Source: Sphingobium limneticum (GTDB taxonomy: Bacteria; Pseudomonadota; Alphaproteobacteria; Sphingomonadales; Sphingomonadaceae). From it: 64,000 nucleotides of DNA. Within the stretch, counting starts at the first letter, position 1. Each line of letters starts with the position of its first letter. The stretch is from NCBI RefSeq assembly GCF_008710155.1, contig NZ_VYPZ01000003.1, positions 267,054 to 331,053 of the forward strand. Direction: 5' to 3'. The notes under the pieces were generated by a model. It saw only the letters and a program-made list of their open reading frames with translations, did no database searches and was not told the origin of the DNA. The translations under genes and the position numbers were made by a program. Shown piece after piece: positions 25,931 through 34,651 of this stretch.

Positions 25931-26180
25931 TGTAGGATTTTATCTGATCTATCCTGTCGGATGACCGTCCCGCACCACCCCACGCCGTGCCATCCTGGCG
26001 GAAATGCCCCCGGTCGCCGTGACCCACCTGTCGCATGTTCGTCGCGCTGTTGTGACCTATGTGGCGCGTCACTGACGCGTGCCAGCCGCGCCGCAGGTGC
26101 GGCCCTGTGGCATGGGCGGCGCAGTTCGTCTTTTTTCAGGCAGTTTCCCCGTCCCAGTGACGGTGTGAACTTTGCCCCGC
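25931..26180 (+). ncRNA. Conserved two-copy intergenic element, copy A (candidate structured RNA)
   Basis: About 245 nt between tauE and the small gene at 26249. It shares four boxes in order with the segment at 47580-47817 (minus). Box 1 is TAGGAT...TCTGATCTATCCTG. Box 2 is GTGACCCACC. Box 3 is a GGCGCGT-loop-ACGCG hairpin. Box 4 is GACGGTGTGAACTT. The spacers between boxes differ. No protein frame is conserved between copies. The strand is assigned arbitrarily to the orientation in which box 1 is first. A ribosome- or protein-binding role is unknown. Confidence 0.5.
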
Positions 26181-26248
26181 CTTGCGACCGTGACCCTGCA
26201 ATGACCTTGAAGCTGCGACTCAGCCATGCATGCAGAACGCCGGCCGCC

Positions 26249-26398
26249 TCACCGCTGCGCGCGATATCCGATCAGCAGGCCGAAGGCGAAGGATGCGAGC
26301 AGGGCCAGCCGGACTTTCCCGTCCGGGTCATGATAGCCCACCGCCTGCTCTCCCCATGCGAACAGCCCGACAAACATCGCCAGTGCCAGCCCGGACAT
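26249..26398 (-). CDS. Small membrane protein of unknown function
   Basis: A 49-residue protein (MSGLALAMFVGLFAWGEQAV, then GYHDPDGKVRLALLASFAFG and LLIGYRAQR) with two short hydrophobic segments separated by GYHDPDGK, a possible hairpin. AGGAAACAGG precedes the ATG at 26398. Similar tiny two-segment proteins occur in alphaproteobacteria; no function known. It converges with the two-copy element, and its 5' end faces the purS promoter region. Confidence 0.65.
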   Translation of the reverse strand: MSGLALAMFVGLFAWGEQAVGYHDPDGKVRLALLASFAFGLLIGYRAQR

Positions 26399-26560
26399 CC
26401 TGCCTGTTTCCTTTTTCGAACCTGCCCGTCATCATAGCGACATGGTGGCTAAGAAAGTCATAATGGCTTGCCTCCGCGCGTCGCCGCGCCTAGGGGGTGC
26501 GGCAAAGTTTGGCCGTGCGCGATCGCCCGGCGCCAGTCGATTCCAAGGAGTCCGCCTCTC

Positions 26561-26794
26561 ATGAAAGCCCGCATCTTCGTCACCCTCAAGGGCGGTGTCC
26601 TCGATCCGCAGGGTCGTGCGATCCAGCATGCGCTGAGCGGCCTGGGCTTTGACGGCGTCAATGACGTGCGCGCCGGCAAGCTGATCGAACTGGACCTGGC
26701 CGACGGCACCAGCGACGAGGATATCGACGCCATGTGCCGCAAGCTGCTCGCCAACACGGTGATCGAAAATTATCGCATCGAAAAGGTCGCCTGA
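26561..26794 (+). CDS. purS: Phosphoribosylformylglycinamidine synthase subunit PurS
   Basis: A 77-residue protein starting MKARIFVTLKGGVLDPQGRA. The KxxVTLKxGVLDPQGxAIxxAL opening and VRAGKLIELDLADG centre are diagnostic of PurS. PurS dimers bridge PurL and PurQ in the FGAM synthase complex. AAGGAG lies 10 nt upstream. purQ starts 3 nt after the stop; purL is not in this window. Confidence 0.97.
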   Translation: MKARIFVTLKGGVLDPQGRAIQHALSGLGFDGVNDVRAGKLIELDLADGTSDEDIDAMCRKLLANTVIENYRIEKVA

Positions 26795-26797
26795 GCC

Positions 26798-27472
26798 ATG
26801 AAGAGCGCCGTCATCGTCTTTCCGGGCAGCAATTGCGACCGCGACCTGGCGGTGGCGTTCGAGGCTGCGACCGGAAGCAAGCCGGAGATGATCTGGCACC
26901 GCGACACCGACCTGCCCGACGACATCGACCTGATCGGCGTGCCCGGCGGTTTTTCCTATGGCGACTATTTGCGTTCCGGCGCGATGGCTGCGCGCTCGCC
27001 GGTGATGCAGGCCGTGGCCAAGGCCGCCGACCGTGGCGCCTTCGTCCTCGGCATCTGCAACGGTTTTCAGGTGCTGACCGAAAGCGGCCTGCTGCCCGGC
27101 GCGCTGTTGCGCAATGCCGGCGGCCATTTCGTCTGCCGCGACGTCGCCCTGACTGTCGAGAACGCCCAGAGCGCCTTCACCAGCCTCTATGACGCGGGCG
27201 AAGCGATCACCTATCCGGTGGCGCATCATGACGGCAATTATTTCGCCGACGACGCGACGCTCGACCGGCTGGAAGGCGAAGGCCGCGTGGCGCTGCGCTA
27301 TGCGGAAAGCGTCAACGGATCGGCCCGCAACATCGCCGGCATCCTGAACGACGCCGGCAATGTGCTGGGCATGATGCCCCACCCCGAACGCGTGATCGAG
27401 GCGGCCCATGGCAAGACCGACGGCCAACGCCTGTTCAAGGGGATCGTCGAAGGGCTGCTGGCGCGGGCATAA
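26798..27472 (+). CDS. purQ: Phosphoribosylformylglycinamidine synthase subunit PurQ
   Basis: A 224-residue class I glutamine amidotransferase. [21 protein letters not shown] is the PurQ start. The nucleophile cysteine is in [20 protein letters not shown], and the catalytic His-Glu in [14 protein letters not shown]. It delivers ammonia from glutamine to PurL. Cotranscribed with purS and followed by a strong terminator at 27494. Confidence 0.97.
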   Translation: MKSAVIVFPGSNCDRDLAVAFEAATGSKPEMIWHRDTDLPDDIDLIGVPGGFSYGDYLRSGAMAARSPVMQAVAKAADRGAFVLGICNGFQVLTESGLLPGALLRNAGGHFVCRDVALTVENAQSAFTSLYDAGEAITYPVAHHDGNYFADDATLDRLEGEGRVALRYAESVNGSARNIAGILNDAGNVLGMMPHPERVIEAAHGKTDGQRLFKGIVEGLLARA

Positions 27473-27493
27473 GCCCCCCTTCCTTATCGGCAT

Positions 27494-27530
27494 AAAAAAG
27501 AGCGCCTCCTTCGGGAAGGCGCTCTTTTTT
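27494..27530. terminator. Bidirectional terminator between purQ and the tyrosine kinase gene
   Basis: A6 - GAGCGCCT stem with a TTCGG-containing loop - AGGCGCTC - T6, symmetric, so it can end purQ on plus and the exopolysaccharide operon on minus. Confidence 0.88.
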
Positions 27531-27557
27531 ATGTCCTACAGCGGCCGTGGCAGCCTA

Positions 27558-29687
27558 TCAGCCGCCCCGATGATAATCATAGTCGACCGCGCGCCCCTGC
27601 TGCTTGGTCAGAATGGCGCCGATGATCGCACCGCCGCTGCGCCGCAGACGCTCCACCGCTGCGCGCAGGCCGCCATGATGGTTGCGGCCCCATTCGACCA
27701 CCAGCAGGCTGCTCTGCGCCTTGGCCGCCAGCAACAGCGCTTCGCCTGTGCCAAGCAGCGGCGGCGCGTCGATCAATACCGTATCATAGCCGTCGCGGAC
27801 CGAGGCCAGCAGCCCGTCGAGCGCCGGGGTGGACAGAAGTTCGGAAGGATTGGGCGGCAATGTGCCGCAGGGCAGCAGCGCCACGCCGGTCACGCCGGTG
27901 GGCACGATCACGTCCTGCGCAAGCGCCTGCCCCGTCAGCACTTCGCTGATACCGCGCGCGGGCGACAGGCGGAACAGGCGATGCTGGGCCGGGCGCCGCA
28001 TGTCGCCATCGATGACCAGCACCGATTTGCCCAGCCCCGCCAGCGCCAGCGCCAGGGCGTGCAGGGTCAGCGACTTGCCTTCCCCCTCCTGCGCGCTGGT
28101 GACGAGGATGGAGCGCGGCAGGCCATCGGCCGACGCCAGCAACAGCGACGATGCAATGGGCGTAAAGATCTCCGGCGGTTGCGGGTTATCGCCCGTCACC
28201 GGCACAGCGCCCAACAGCGGCAAGCCGACCCGTTCAGCCAGCGTGTCGGCGGATGTCACGGCATCGTCGAACATATGACGCGCCGCCACCAGCAACAGGC
28301 CCAGCGCCATGCCGCCCAGCGATGCGAGCAGCAGGATGCGGCCGATCCGGGGAGAGAAAGGCTTGGTCGGCACCGCTGCGCGATCGAGTGGCTGAATACG
28401 CCCGGCCTGGAAACCCGCCTGCGATGCCATGTCGCGATAGCGCTGCAACAGGCTGTCATGCAGCATGCGATAGGTGTCGACCGATCGTTCCATGATGCCG
28501 ACCTGAACGTCGCGGCCCTGCTCCGCCTGCGCCAACTGCTCCAACTGGGCGATTTCCTTGGCGATCTGATCCTCGCCGCGCTTGGCCACATTATATTGCT
28601 CACGCAGCGACGCTCGGATGCTGTTGGCCATGCTATCGGCCTGCTCGTCCAGCGCCACCAATCGGGCGCGGGCCTCGCGCATTTCGGGGTGCGCGTCCTT
28701 GCGGAACTGCCGTTCCTCGGCAATCACGGCGCGGGCCTGCGCCCGTTCCGCGATAATCTGCTGCATGGCGCCATTGCCCAGCACTTCGGGCAAGGTGTCC
28801 GCGCTGGATTGACGCGCGCTTTCCCAGCGCTTCTGCGCGGCGATCCGATCGGCCACAGCTTGCGCGCGATAACCGTTGAGTTGTGCAAGCCGCGTCGCAA
28901 CCGATCCGTCGGGCAATGCCGGCTTTGCGGGTGTCTTGGCGGGCTTGTCGCCCTCGCCTTCCTTTTCTTCGGAAGGCAAAGCGGCGCCGTTGCGAGCAGC
29001 ATAGACGGCCAGATCGCGCTCTGCCCGCGACAGGTCGTTGCGCGCACCATCCAGTTCCCCAAGCAGGAACCGACGCGCCTGCACGCCGGATTCGAAGCCG
29101 CGCTTCAGGTCGGCACGGATCAGGCTGTCGGCATAGCTGTTGGCGATCCGGGCGGACAAGACGGGGTCGGCGCTGACGAAGCTGATGCGCAACACCCGCG
29201 ACTTGCCGGGCAGCTGCACTTCCAGATTTTCGCGCAGCAGACGCACGACCATGTCCTGCTCCACTTGCCGCTGCGACAGGGTGCCGCCCCCCTGGGTCGG
29301 CCGTTCACGGTCCATACCCTTGAAGAAGGTCGGCGTGCCGACCAGCGCCAGCGATCGCGAAACCTCTTCGGCCAAGGCACGGCTGCGCAGCACCTCCAAT
29401 TCGGTCTGCATCAGGCTTTCGGTGTCGTTGGCGGCACTGGCCCGCTGCGCTGCCGGAGCGCCCGCCGCACCTGCCGGCACATCTTCCACCTCGACCGATG
29501 CGGTGGCGCGATAATCCGGGGTCGATGTCAGGATGACGATCGCACCGGCCAGCAGGCTGAGGGCCAGAGTGACGAACAGGATGATCCGATGGCGCCGCAG
29601 CACCAGCCAGCCATAGCGGATCGCGGCGGACAAGCGGGCGTTCAGGCCCGTGCCATCATCGGCGGGAAGCGTAAGGGGCGCCATCAT
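27558..29687 (-). CDS. Polysaccharide biosynthesis tyrosine autokinase (Wzc/ExoP-like)
   Basis: A 709-residue protein. The N-terminal Wzz domain has a first membrane helix (IILFVTLALSLLAGAIVIL), a long coiled coil in the middle, and a second helix near residues 430-450 (IGRILLLASLGGMALGLLLV). The cytoplasmic BY-kinase domain follows: Walker A AQEGEGKSLTL, A' SVLVIDGDMRRPAQ and B TVLIDAPPLLG. The C-terminus is short, ending in DYDYHRGG with only two tyrosines. The family controls chain length and export of exopolysaccharide with a Wza partner. The ATG overlaps the stop of the upstream export gene (ATGA). Confidence 0.93.
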   Translation of the reverse strand: MMAPLTLPADDGTGLNARLSAAIRYGWLVLRRHRIILFVTLALSLLAGAIVILTSTPDYRATASVEVEDVPAGAAGAPAAQRASAANDTESLMQTELEVLRSRALAEEVSRSLALVGTPTFFKGMDRERPTQGGGTLSQRQVEQDMVVRLLRENLEVQLPGKSRVLRISFVSADPVLSARIANSYADSLIRADLKRGFESGVQARRFLLGELDGARNDLSRAERDLAVYAARNGAALPSEEKEGEGDKPAKTPAKPALPDGSVATRLAQLNGYRAQAVADRIAAQKRWESARQSSADTLPEVLGNGAMQQIIAERAQARAVIAEERQFRKDAHPEMREARARLVALDEQADSMANSIRASLREQYNVAKRGEDQIAKEIAQLEQLAQAEQGRDVQVGIMERSVDTYRMLHDSLLQRYRDMASQAGFQAGRIQPLDRAAVPTKPFSPRIGRILLLASLGGMALGLLLVAARHMFDDAVTSADTLAERVGLPLLGAVPVTGDNPQPPEIFTPIASSLLLASADGLPRSILVTSAQEGEGKSLTLHALALALAGLGKSVLVIDGDMRRPAQHRLFRLSPARGISEVLTGQALAQDVIVPTGVTGVALLPCGTLPPNPSELLSTPALDGLLASVRDGYDTVLIDAPPLLGTGEALLLAAKAQSSLLVVEWGRNHHGGLRAAVERLRRSGGAIIGAILTKQQGRAVDYDYHRGG

Positions 29688-30391
29688 CGTCCTCCGTCCA
29701 GCGCGATGAAGCCGGTGGCGATCGCCGGCACGGCCAGCAATGCGCCGCCCAATATCGCCTTGGCGCGCGACAGGCCGACGATGACCCGGTCGCCCGGCAG
29801 GATTTCGGGATCGGGCGCCTTGCCCTTGCGAATGGCGGCAAGGTCGAACAGGGCGGCCTGCCGTTGGCCATCCAATTGACGCACGACGACCACCTGATTG
29901 AGGCCTGCGAGCCGGGTCGGCCCCTTGGCGAGTGCGACGGCCTGCAACAGGGTCAGCCGTCCTTCCACGGGATAGAGGCCGGGTTCGCGCACTTCGCCGT
30001 CCAGCGTGACGCGGCGACCCACCGCCTTCTTCACGAACAGCGTGACCTGCGGCGATACGAGATAGCGCTGGCCAAGGCGCCCAGCGACGACGTCCGCCGC
30101 TTCGCCCGATGTCAGGCCGGCAACCGATATGTCGCCGACCAGCGGCATGCGAACCATGCCCGTGGCGGTTACTTGCGCATCCTCCAGCGACAGGTCGGGC
30201 TCATGATAGACCTGGATGCGCAGCACATCGTCGGGCGCGATACGATAATCCATGCCGACGGCCGGAGCAGGCGGGATGGCGGCATAGGCGGCTTCGCCCC
30301 GCGGCGCATCCTCGACGGTCGAGCAAGCGCCCAGCAGCCCAAGGCCGGCAAGCGCGCTGATCGATCGATTGATGCTGTTTTTGCGCTTCAT
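29684..30391 (-). CDS. Polysaccharide export lipoprotein (Wza-like)
   Basis: A 235-residue protein. A lipoprotein signal (MKRKNSINRSISALAGLGLL with lipobox LGAC) is followed by the Poly_export domain (YRIAPDDVLRIQVYHEPDLS) and an SLBB-like domain (RRVTLDGEVREPGLYPVEGR). Such proteins form the outer-membrane channel for capsule or EPS. A C-terminal hydrophobic segment AILGGALLAVPAIATGFIAL may be the membrane helix. The start MKRK at 30391 is preferred over a longer frame to 30481. First gene of a two-gene operon with the tyrosine kinase. Confidence 0.9.
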   Translation of the reverse strand: MKRKNSINRSISALAGLGLLGACSTVEDAPRGEAAYAAIPPAPAVGMDYRIAPDDVLRIQVYHEPDLSLEDAQVTATGMVRMPLVGDISVAGLTSGEAADVVAGRLGQRYLVSPQVTLFVKKAVGRRVTLDGEVREPGLYPVEGRLTLLQAVALAKGPTRLAGLNQVVVVRQLDGQRQAALFDLAAIRKGKAPDPEILPGDRVIVGLSRAKAILGGALLAVPAIATGFIALDGGR

Positions 30392-30505
30392 CCCGGCTTT
30401 TGCCCCGTCAAGACCCAGTCGAGGCCGGGGGTTAACGGGGCAGCGCGGGGATGGCAACCGAAGACGGGATGGGTCGAACACCCCGCCCCTGCGCCAGAGG
30501 GCGCG

Positions 30506-31801
30506 TCAGAGCGCGAGGCGACCGGGCGCAGGCTGCGCCACGCGGCGCGGTTGATCGGGCCAGATTCCCCTGGTGTCGTAGACAGCCTTGCCGGCGCGTT
30601 CGTCGACGGGGACAGATTTGAACATGTCATGATCCACAAGAATGACGAAGACGCCACATTGTTCCAGAGCCGTATCGAGATCGATCAGTTCGGCGCCGGT
30701 TCCGGCAAATTCCATCGGCAGGTCGCGCGCATAGGGTTCGACCAGCTTGATGCGGCGACCATAGCGGCGGGCCAGACGCGCGGCGACCTTCACCGCCGGG
30801 CTTTCGCGGAAATCATCGATATTGGCTTTGAAGGCGAGGCCGAGGCAGGCGATGTCCTGATCGCCAAATTCGTCGATCAGGTCGGACGCCTTGGCCACGA
30901 CATAATCGGTCTTGCCGTCGTTCACTTCGCGCGCGGTGCGGATGATGCGGGCATTTTCCGGATCGCCATGGACGATGAACCAGGGGTCGACCGCGATGCA
31001 ATGGCCGCCGACGCCGGGACCGGGCGACAGGATGTTGACGCGCGGATGTCGATTGGCGAGGCGGATCACCTCCCACACGTCGATGTCCATATTTTCGGCG
31101 ATCACCGACAATTCGTTGGCGAAGGCGATGTTGACGTCGCGGAAGCTGTTTTCGACCAGCTTGACCATTTCGGCCGCGCGGGCAGTCGTCGTGATGCAGG
31201 CACCGCGCACGAACTGGCGATAGAAACCCAGCGCCTTGCGCGCACAGCGGGGCGTGATGCCGCCGATGCAGCGATCATTGTCGATCAGCTCGACCAGAAT
31301 GCGACCGGGCAGAACCCGTTCGGGGCAATAGGCGATGGCGATATCGCCAGCGACGCCGGTGCCGGGCATTTTGAGGTCCGGGCGGATCGTGCCGATCACG
31401 TCGCGCATCGCTTCGGTCGTGCCGACAGGCGAGGTGGATTCCAGGATGACGGTATCGCCGGCTTTCAGCACCGGGGCGATGGTGCGGGCGGCCTTCAGAA
31501 CATAGCTGATGTCGGGCGCGCGATCTTCCGACACGGGGGTCGGAACGGCGATGATGAACACATCGCTTTCCTCGACCTCAAGGCTGGCGCGCAGATTTCC
31601 GCGCGCGACCACGCCCTGCACCAGGCCGTCCAGATCGACTTCCTCAATATGGACGCGGCCCGAATTGACCGTTTCCACCACATGGGCGCTAACGTCCACA
31701 CCCACAACCTGCGCGCCGCCACGGGCGATCAGGGCGGCGGTCGGCAGGCCGATATAGCCCAGGCCAATGACGGAAACCTTCTGCTTGGCATCAACGGGCA
31801 T
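30506..31801 (-). CDS. wecC: UDP-N-acetyl-D-mannosamine dehydrogenase
   Basis: A 431-residue UDP-sugar dehydrogenase. The Rossmann loop is VSVIGLGYIGLPTAALIA, ESTSPVGTTEAM follows, YCPERVLPGRIL marks the WecC branch, and the catalytic cysteine is in PGPGVGGHCIAVDPWF. It oxidises UDP-ManNAc to UDP-ManNAcA, used in enterobacterial-common-antigen-like or EPS repeats. wecB lies on the same strand 0.5 kb upstream, with one small gene between, so a ManNAcA-containing polymer is inferred. Confidence 0.92.
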   Translation of the reverse strand: MPVDAKQKVSVIGLGYIGLPTAALIARGGAQVVGVDVSAHVVETVNSGRVHIEEVDLDGLVQGVVARGNLRASLEVEESDVFIIAVPTPVSEDRAPDISYVLKAARTIAPVLKAGDTVILESTSPVGTTEAMRDVIGTIRPDLKMPGTGVAGDIAIAYCPERVLPGRILVELIDNDRCIGGITPRCARKALGFYRQFVRGACITTTARAAEMVKLVENSFRDVNIAFANELSVIAENMDIDVWEVIRLANRHPRVNILSPGPGVGGHCIAVDPWFIVHGDPENARIIRTAREVNDGKTDYVVAKASDLIDEFGDQDIACLGLAFKANIDDFRESPAVKVAARLARRYGRRIKLVEPYARDLPMEFAGTGAELIDLDTALEQCGVFVILVDHDMFKSVPVDERAGKAVYDTRGIWPDQPRRVAQPAPGRLAL

Positions 31802-31900
31802 AAGGCGGGCAATCCTTGTAACGGTGAATTTGCCCGCATTTCTGCCCGATAATGCTGAAGATTTCGGTAACGCTGGGCGAAACCGGTCGCTTGTCCGGCC

Positions 31901-32137
31901 TTAGCGGTAACGCGGCGAAGGCTGGCGCGCCATGTGCATGGGCGAACGCACGACGGGGGTGGTGATGATCTTGGTCTTCATCAGGGTGCGGATGCGTTCC
32001 GCGCCATCGGGATTGAGCAGAACCACGCGCGTACCGCCCGACGTCAGCGTTTCGATGGTGGAAATGGCAATCGCATGTTTCGTGCACAGCGCCGTCACAT
32101 CATCCTGCGACGCATTAAGGTTGATGGCGCGGCTCAT
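31901..32137 (-). CDS. Small protein of unknown function, coupled to a leader ORF
   Basis: A 78-residue frame from ATG 32137 (MSRAINLNASQDDVTALCTK). The first half predicts two helices; the rest is basic (RIRTLMKTKIITTPVVRSPM). The frame also runs upstream to a TTG at 32185. The gene has no clear ribosome-binding site of its own, but its ATG overlaps the stop of a 14-codon leader (32134-32178) by ATGA. It sits between wecC and wecB on their strand. Function unknown. Confidence 0.6.
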   Translation of the reverse strand: MSRAINLNASQDDVTALCTKHAIAISTIETLTSGGTRVVLLNPDGAERIRTLMKTKIITTPVVRSPMHMARQPSPRYR

Positions 32138-32178
32138 GCGGACAGGCTGCACGAAATGGAGGCGATCGAAATGGTCAT
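32134..32178 (-). CDS. 14-codon leader ORF with strong ribosome-binding site
   Basis: ATG at 32178 is preceded by AAGGAG with 8-nt spacing, an optimal site. The peptide is MTISIASISCSLSA and ends TGA overlapping the next ATG (ATGA). The arrangement suggests translational coupling, not attenuation, because no hairpin-terminator pair follows. Confidence 0.45.
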   Translation of the reverse strand: MTISIASISCSLSA

Positions 32179-32301
32179 GAGACAAGCTCCTTGCTTGGCA
32201 AGCGGGAGCGCGAATTTGTCTCTCGGTCGGAGCGAATGCTTGCGGGCAGATTTCGCGGCGATGCCACGCTCTAGCAGATGGTCGCCGGACCGTCGCGGCT
32301 T

Positions 32302-33426
32302 TTATTCCCCGCCTTGCCCCGACCCGATGACCGCCGCGATTCGCGCTGCCGCTTTCCCGTCCCCGAACGGGTTATGCGCGCGCGCCATCGCCTGATAGGC
32401 GTCGTCATCATCCAGCAAGCCCAGCACTTCACGGACGATGAGCGTGCGATCGGTGCCGACCAGCTTGGCGGTTCCGGCCTCCACGCCTTCGGGCCGCTCG
32501 GTGGTTTCCCGCATGACCAGCACCGGCTTGCCGAGCGAGGGCGCTTCCTCCTGCACGCCACCGCTGTCGGTCAGCACCAGATGGCACAGGTCGAGCAGAC
32601 GTACGAAATGAGGATAGTCGAGCGGCTCGATCATCGCGACATTGGGCAGGTCGCCGAGCACCGCGTCCATCACCGGACGGACATTGGGATTGGGATGGAC
32701 GGGGAAGATTACCGCCACGTCGGGGCGTGCGGCGATATCGGCGATGGACCGGGCGATCGCTTCCATGCCGCCGCCGAAATTCTCACGCCTGTGGCTGGTG
32801 ACCGCCACGATCCGCTTGCCTGCAAAGCGCGCCGCCAGATCATCAAGGCCACTGGCCAGTGTCGGCTCCGCCAGCACCCGGACGCGGGTGGCGAGCAGCG
32901 CGTCGATCACCGTATTGCCGGTGATGTGGATGCTCGCGGCGTCACGGCTTTCCTTGAGCAGCGCATCGGCCGCCGCCTGGGTGGGAGCGAAATTCATGTC
33001 GGCGATGCAGGCGACGACGCGGCGGTTCACTTCTTCCGGCCAGGGATGGTGAATGTCACCGCTGCGCAAACCGGCCTCGACATGGGCGACGGGGATTTTG
33101 CGATAATAAGCGGCGAGGCTGGCGACCATGGTGGTCAGCGTGTCACCATGGACGACGATACGGTCGGGCTTTTCGGCATCGAACGCCTTGCCCAATTCCA
33201 CGATCAGCTTCGCCGTCAGCCCGTCCAGCGTCTGGTTCGGCACCATCACGTCCAGGTCGATGTCCGGCACGATGCCGGCGATCGCCAGCACCTGATCCAG
33301 CAGGCCACGATGCTGCGCCGTCACGATCACCCGCGTATCGATGCCCGGCTGCGCCCGCAGCGCATGGACAACCGGGAACATCTTGATCGCTTCGGGCCGT
33401 GTCCCGAATACCAGCGCTACCTTCAC
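32302..33426 (-). CDS. wecB: UDP-N-acetylglucosamine 2-epimerase
   Basis: A 374-residue non-hydrolysing epimerase. Start MKVALVFGTRPEAIKMFPVV, with the GTRPEAIK motif, HVEAGLRSGD, ITGNTVIDAL, VTSHRRENFGGG, and TDSGGVQEEAPSLGKPVLV (C-terminal UDP site). It makes UDP-ManNAc for WecC. The GTG at 33426 is chosen, with AAGGAA about 5 nt upstream. It diverges from the 36-residue membrane protein at 33553. Confidence 0.95.
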   Translation of the reverse strand: MKVALVFGTRPEAIKMFPVVHALRAQPGIDTRVIVTAQHRGLLDQVLAIAGIVPDIDLDVMVPNQTLDGLTAKLIVELGKAFDAEKPDRIVVHGDTLTTMVASLAAYYRKIPVAHVEAGLRSGDIHHPWPEEVNRRVVACIADMNFAPTQAAADALLKESRDAASIHITGNTVIDALLATRVRVLAEPTLASGLDDLAARFAGKRIVAVTSHRRENFGGGMEAIARSIADIAARPDVAVIFPVHPNPNVRPVMDAVLGDLPNVAMIEPLDYPHFVRLLDLCHLVLTDSGGVQEEAPSLGKPVLVMRETTERPEGVEAGTAKLVGTDRTLIVREVLGLLDDDDAYQAMARAHNPFGDGKAAARIAAVIGSGQGGE

Positions 33427-33552
33427 ATGCGTTCCTTTGCCTGAACCCTTCATCCCGCCTGTGACAGAAATTGGTGACCAGCCCCTAAACGATGTGCCAA
33501 GATAACGATGTGCCAGGATAAAGTGACTGTGCGTTGACGGAAGGAAGGCCGC

Positions 33553-33663
33553 ATGAACGACGATATCATCAAAGCCCGCCCCCGCCTGCATCACTGGCTG
33601 ATCGCGGCGGCGATACTGTTCCTGATGGGGATCATCGTCCCGCTGTTCGCCGCCTTCATCTGA
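33553..33663 (+). CDS. 36-residue single-span membrane protein
   Basis: A tiny frame: basic N-terminus (MNDDIIKARPRLHHW) and one helix (LIAAAILFLMGIIVPLFAAF) ending FI. GGAAGG lies 4 nt before the ATG. It ends 10 nt before the convergent ABC permease. Family unknown. Confidence 0.55.
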   Translation: MNDDIIKARPRLHHWLIAAAILFLMGIIVPLFAAFI

Positions 33664-33673
33664 CGACCGCAGA

Positions 33674-34534
33674 TCAGGCCTTGATCTTCCACCCGCGCCG
33701 CAACAGCGTGTAGCACAGGCCACCCAGCACCAGATTGAGGCCGAGCAGCACGCTGCTGGCCGCCAGCACATTCACGTCCGCCGCCGCGACGAAGCCATAG
33801 CGGAAGCCGGAGATGATGTAGAAAAAGGGGTTGGCGTGGCTGATCGCCTGAAACAGCGGCGGCAGGCGGTCGATCGAATAGAAGGTACCCGACAGCAGGG
33901 AGAGCGGGCTGATCACGAAATTGGTGATTGCCGCGCCATGATCGAATTTCTCCGCCCAGATCGACGTCAGTACGCCAAGAAAGGCGATGAAGCTGGTGCC
34001 GAGCAGGCCGAACCACAGCACCGCCCACAGATGCGCCGGCGTCACATGCACGCCCGGCCATAGCGCCATGGCGCCCCATAGTGCGAAGCCGACGAACACT
34101 GCTCGGGTCACTGACGAGGCGACCAGCGCGAACAGCAATTCGCCCACGGCGATAGGCGGCATCAGATAATCGACCAGCGTCCCTTGCACCTTCCCCACCA
34201 TCAGCGCGAAGCTGGCATTGGCAAAACAGGCGTTGATCATGCCCATGATGATGAGGCCCGGCGCGATGAAGTCGGCGAAAGGCACCGCCTCTCCGCGCAA
34301 CGCCACCGTCCGCCCGCTGCCGCCCAGCGCAACGATGAAGATGATGAGGAACATCAGCGTCGTGATGGCCGGCGCCCATACCGTCTGAAGCTGTACCTTC
34401 ATGAAGCGGCGCACTTCCTTGGCATAGAGCGCCCAGGTGCCGGCCCAGTTGATATTGCGGATCTGCGGCACGCCCGGTTCGGCAAAGGGGGGCTGAACCG
34501 CAGGGGCGGCATGAATTTTGGGCTGGTCGTTCAT
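33674..34534 (-). CDS. ABC-2 type transporter permease
   Basis: A 286-residue membrane protein. A soluble N-terminus (about 50 residues) is followed by six hydrophobic segments (APAITTLMFLIIFIVALGGS, FIAPGLIIMGMINACFANAS, and ANPFFYIISGFRYGF near the end). The ABC-2 motif region LSLLSGTFYSIDRLPPLFQ fits the O-antigen/daunorubicin/YadH-type export permeases. No ATPase gene is adjacent; the partner must be elsewhere. The ATG at 34534 (MNDQPK) is chosen. Substrate unknown. Confidence 0.88.
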   Translation of the reverse strand: MNDQPKIHAAPAVQPPFAEPGVPQIRNINWAGTWALYAKEVRRFMKVQLQTVWAPAITTLMFLIIFIVALGGSGRTVALRGEAVPFADFIAPGLIIMGMINACFANASFALMVGKVQGTLVDYLMPPIAVGELLFALVASSVTRAVFVGFALWGAMALWPGVHVTPAHLWAVLWFGLLGTSFIAFLGVLTSIWAEKFDHGAAITNFVISPLSLLSGTFYSIDRLPPLFQAISHANPFFYIISGFRYGFVAAADVNVLAASSVLLGLNLVLGGLCYTLLRRGWKIKA

Positions 34535-34651
34535 GGTCGGATCGACTATCGGCTGGTCCGTTGTGCTGCAAGGGGAAAGGTCCAAGGATTTGAACCTGCG
34601 GCGCTCGCTTCCCATATAGGAAGCTAGACGAGATTTGTGAGGAGTTTTTCA

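Noticed and set aside
27408..29879. An 823-codon open frame on plus through the tyrosine-kinase gene
   Set aside because: It is antisense to the Wzc-like gene, which has Walker motifs and membrane helices. Its own translation is Arg/Gln/His-rich low complexity, the normal shadow of a GC-rich gene.
29864..31852. A 662-codon open frame on plus across the Wza and wecC genes
   Set aside because: Antisense to two well-supported genes, with no domain and atypical composition.
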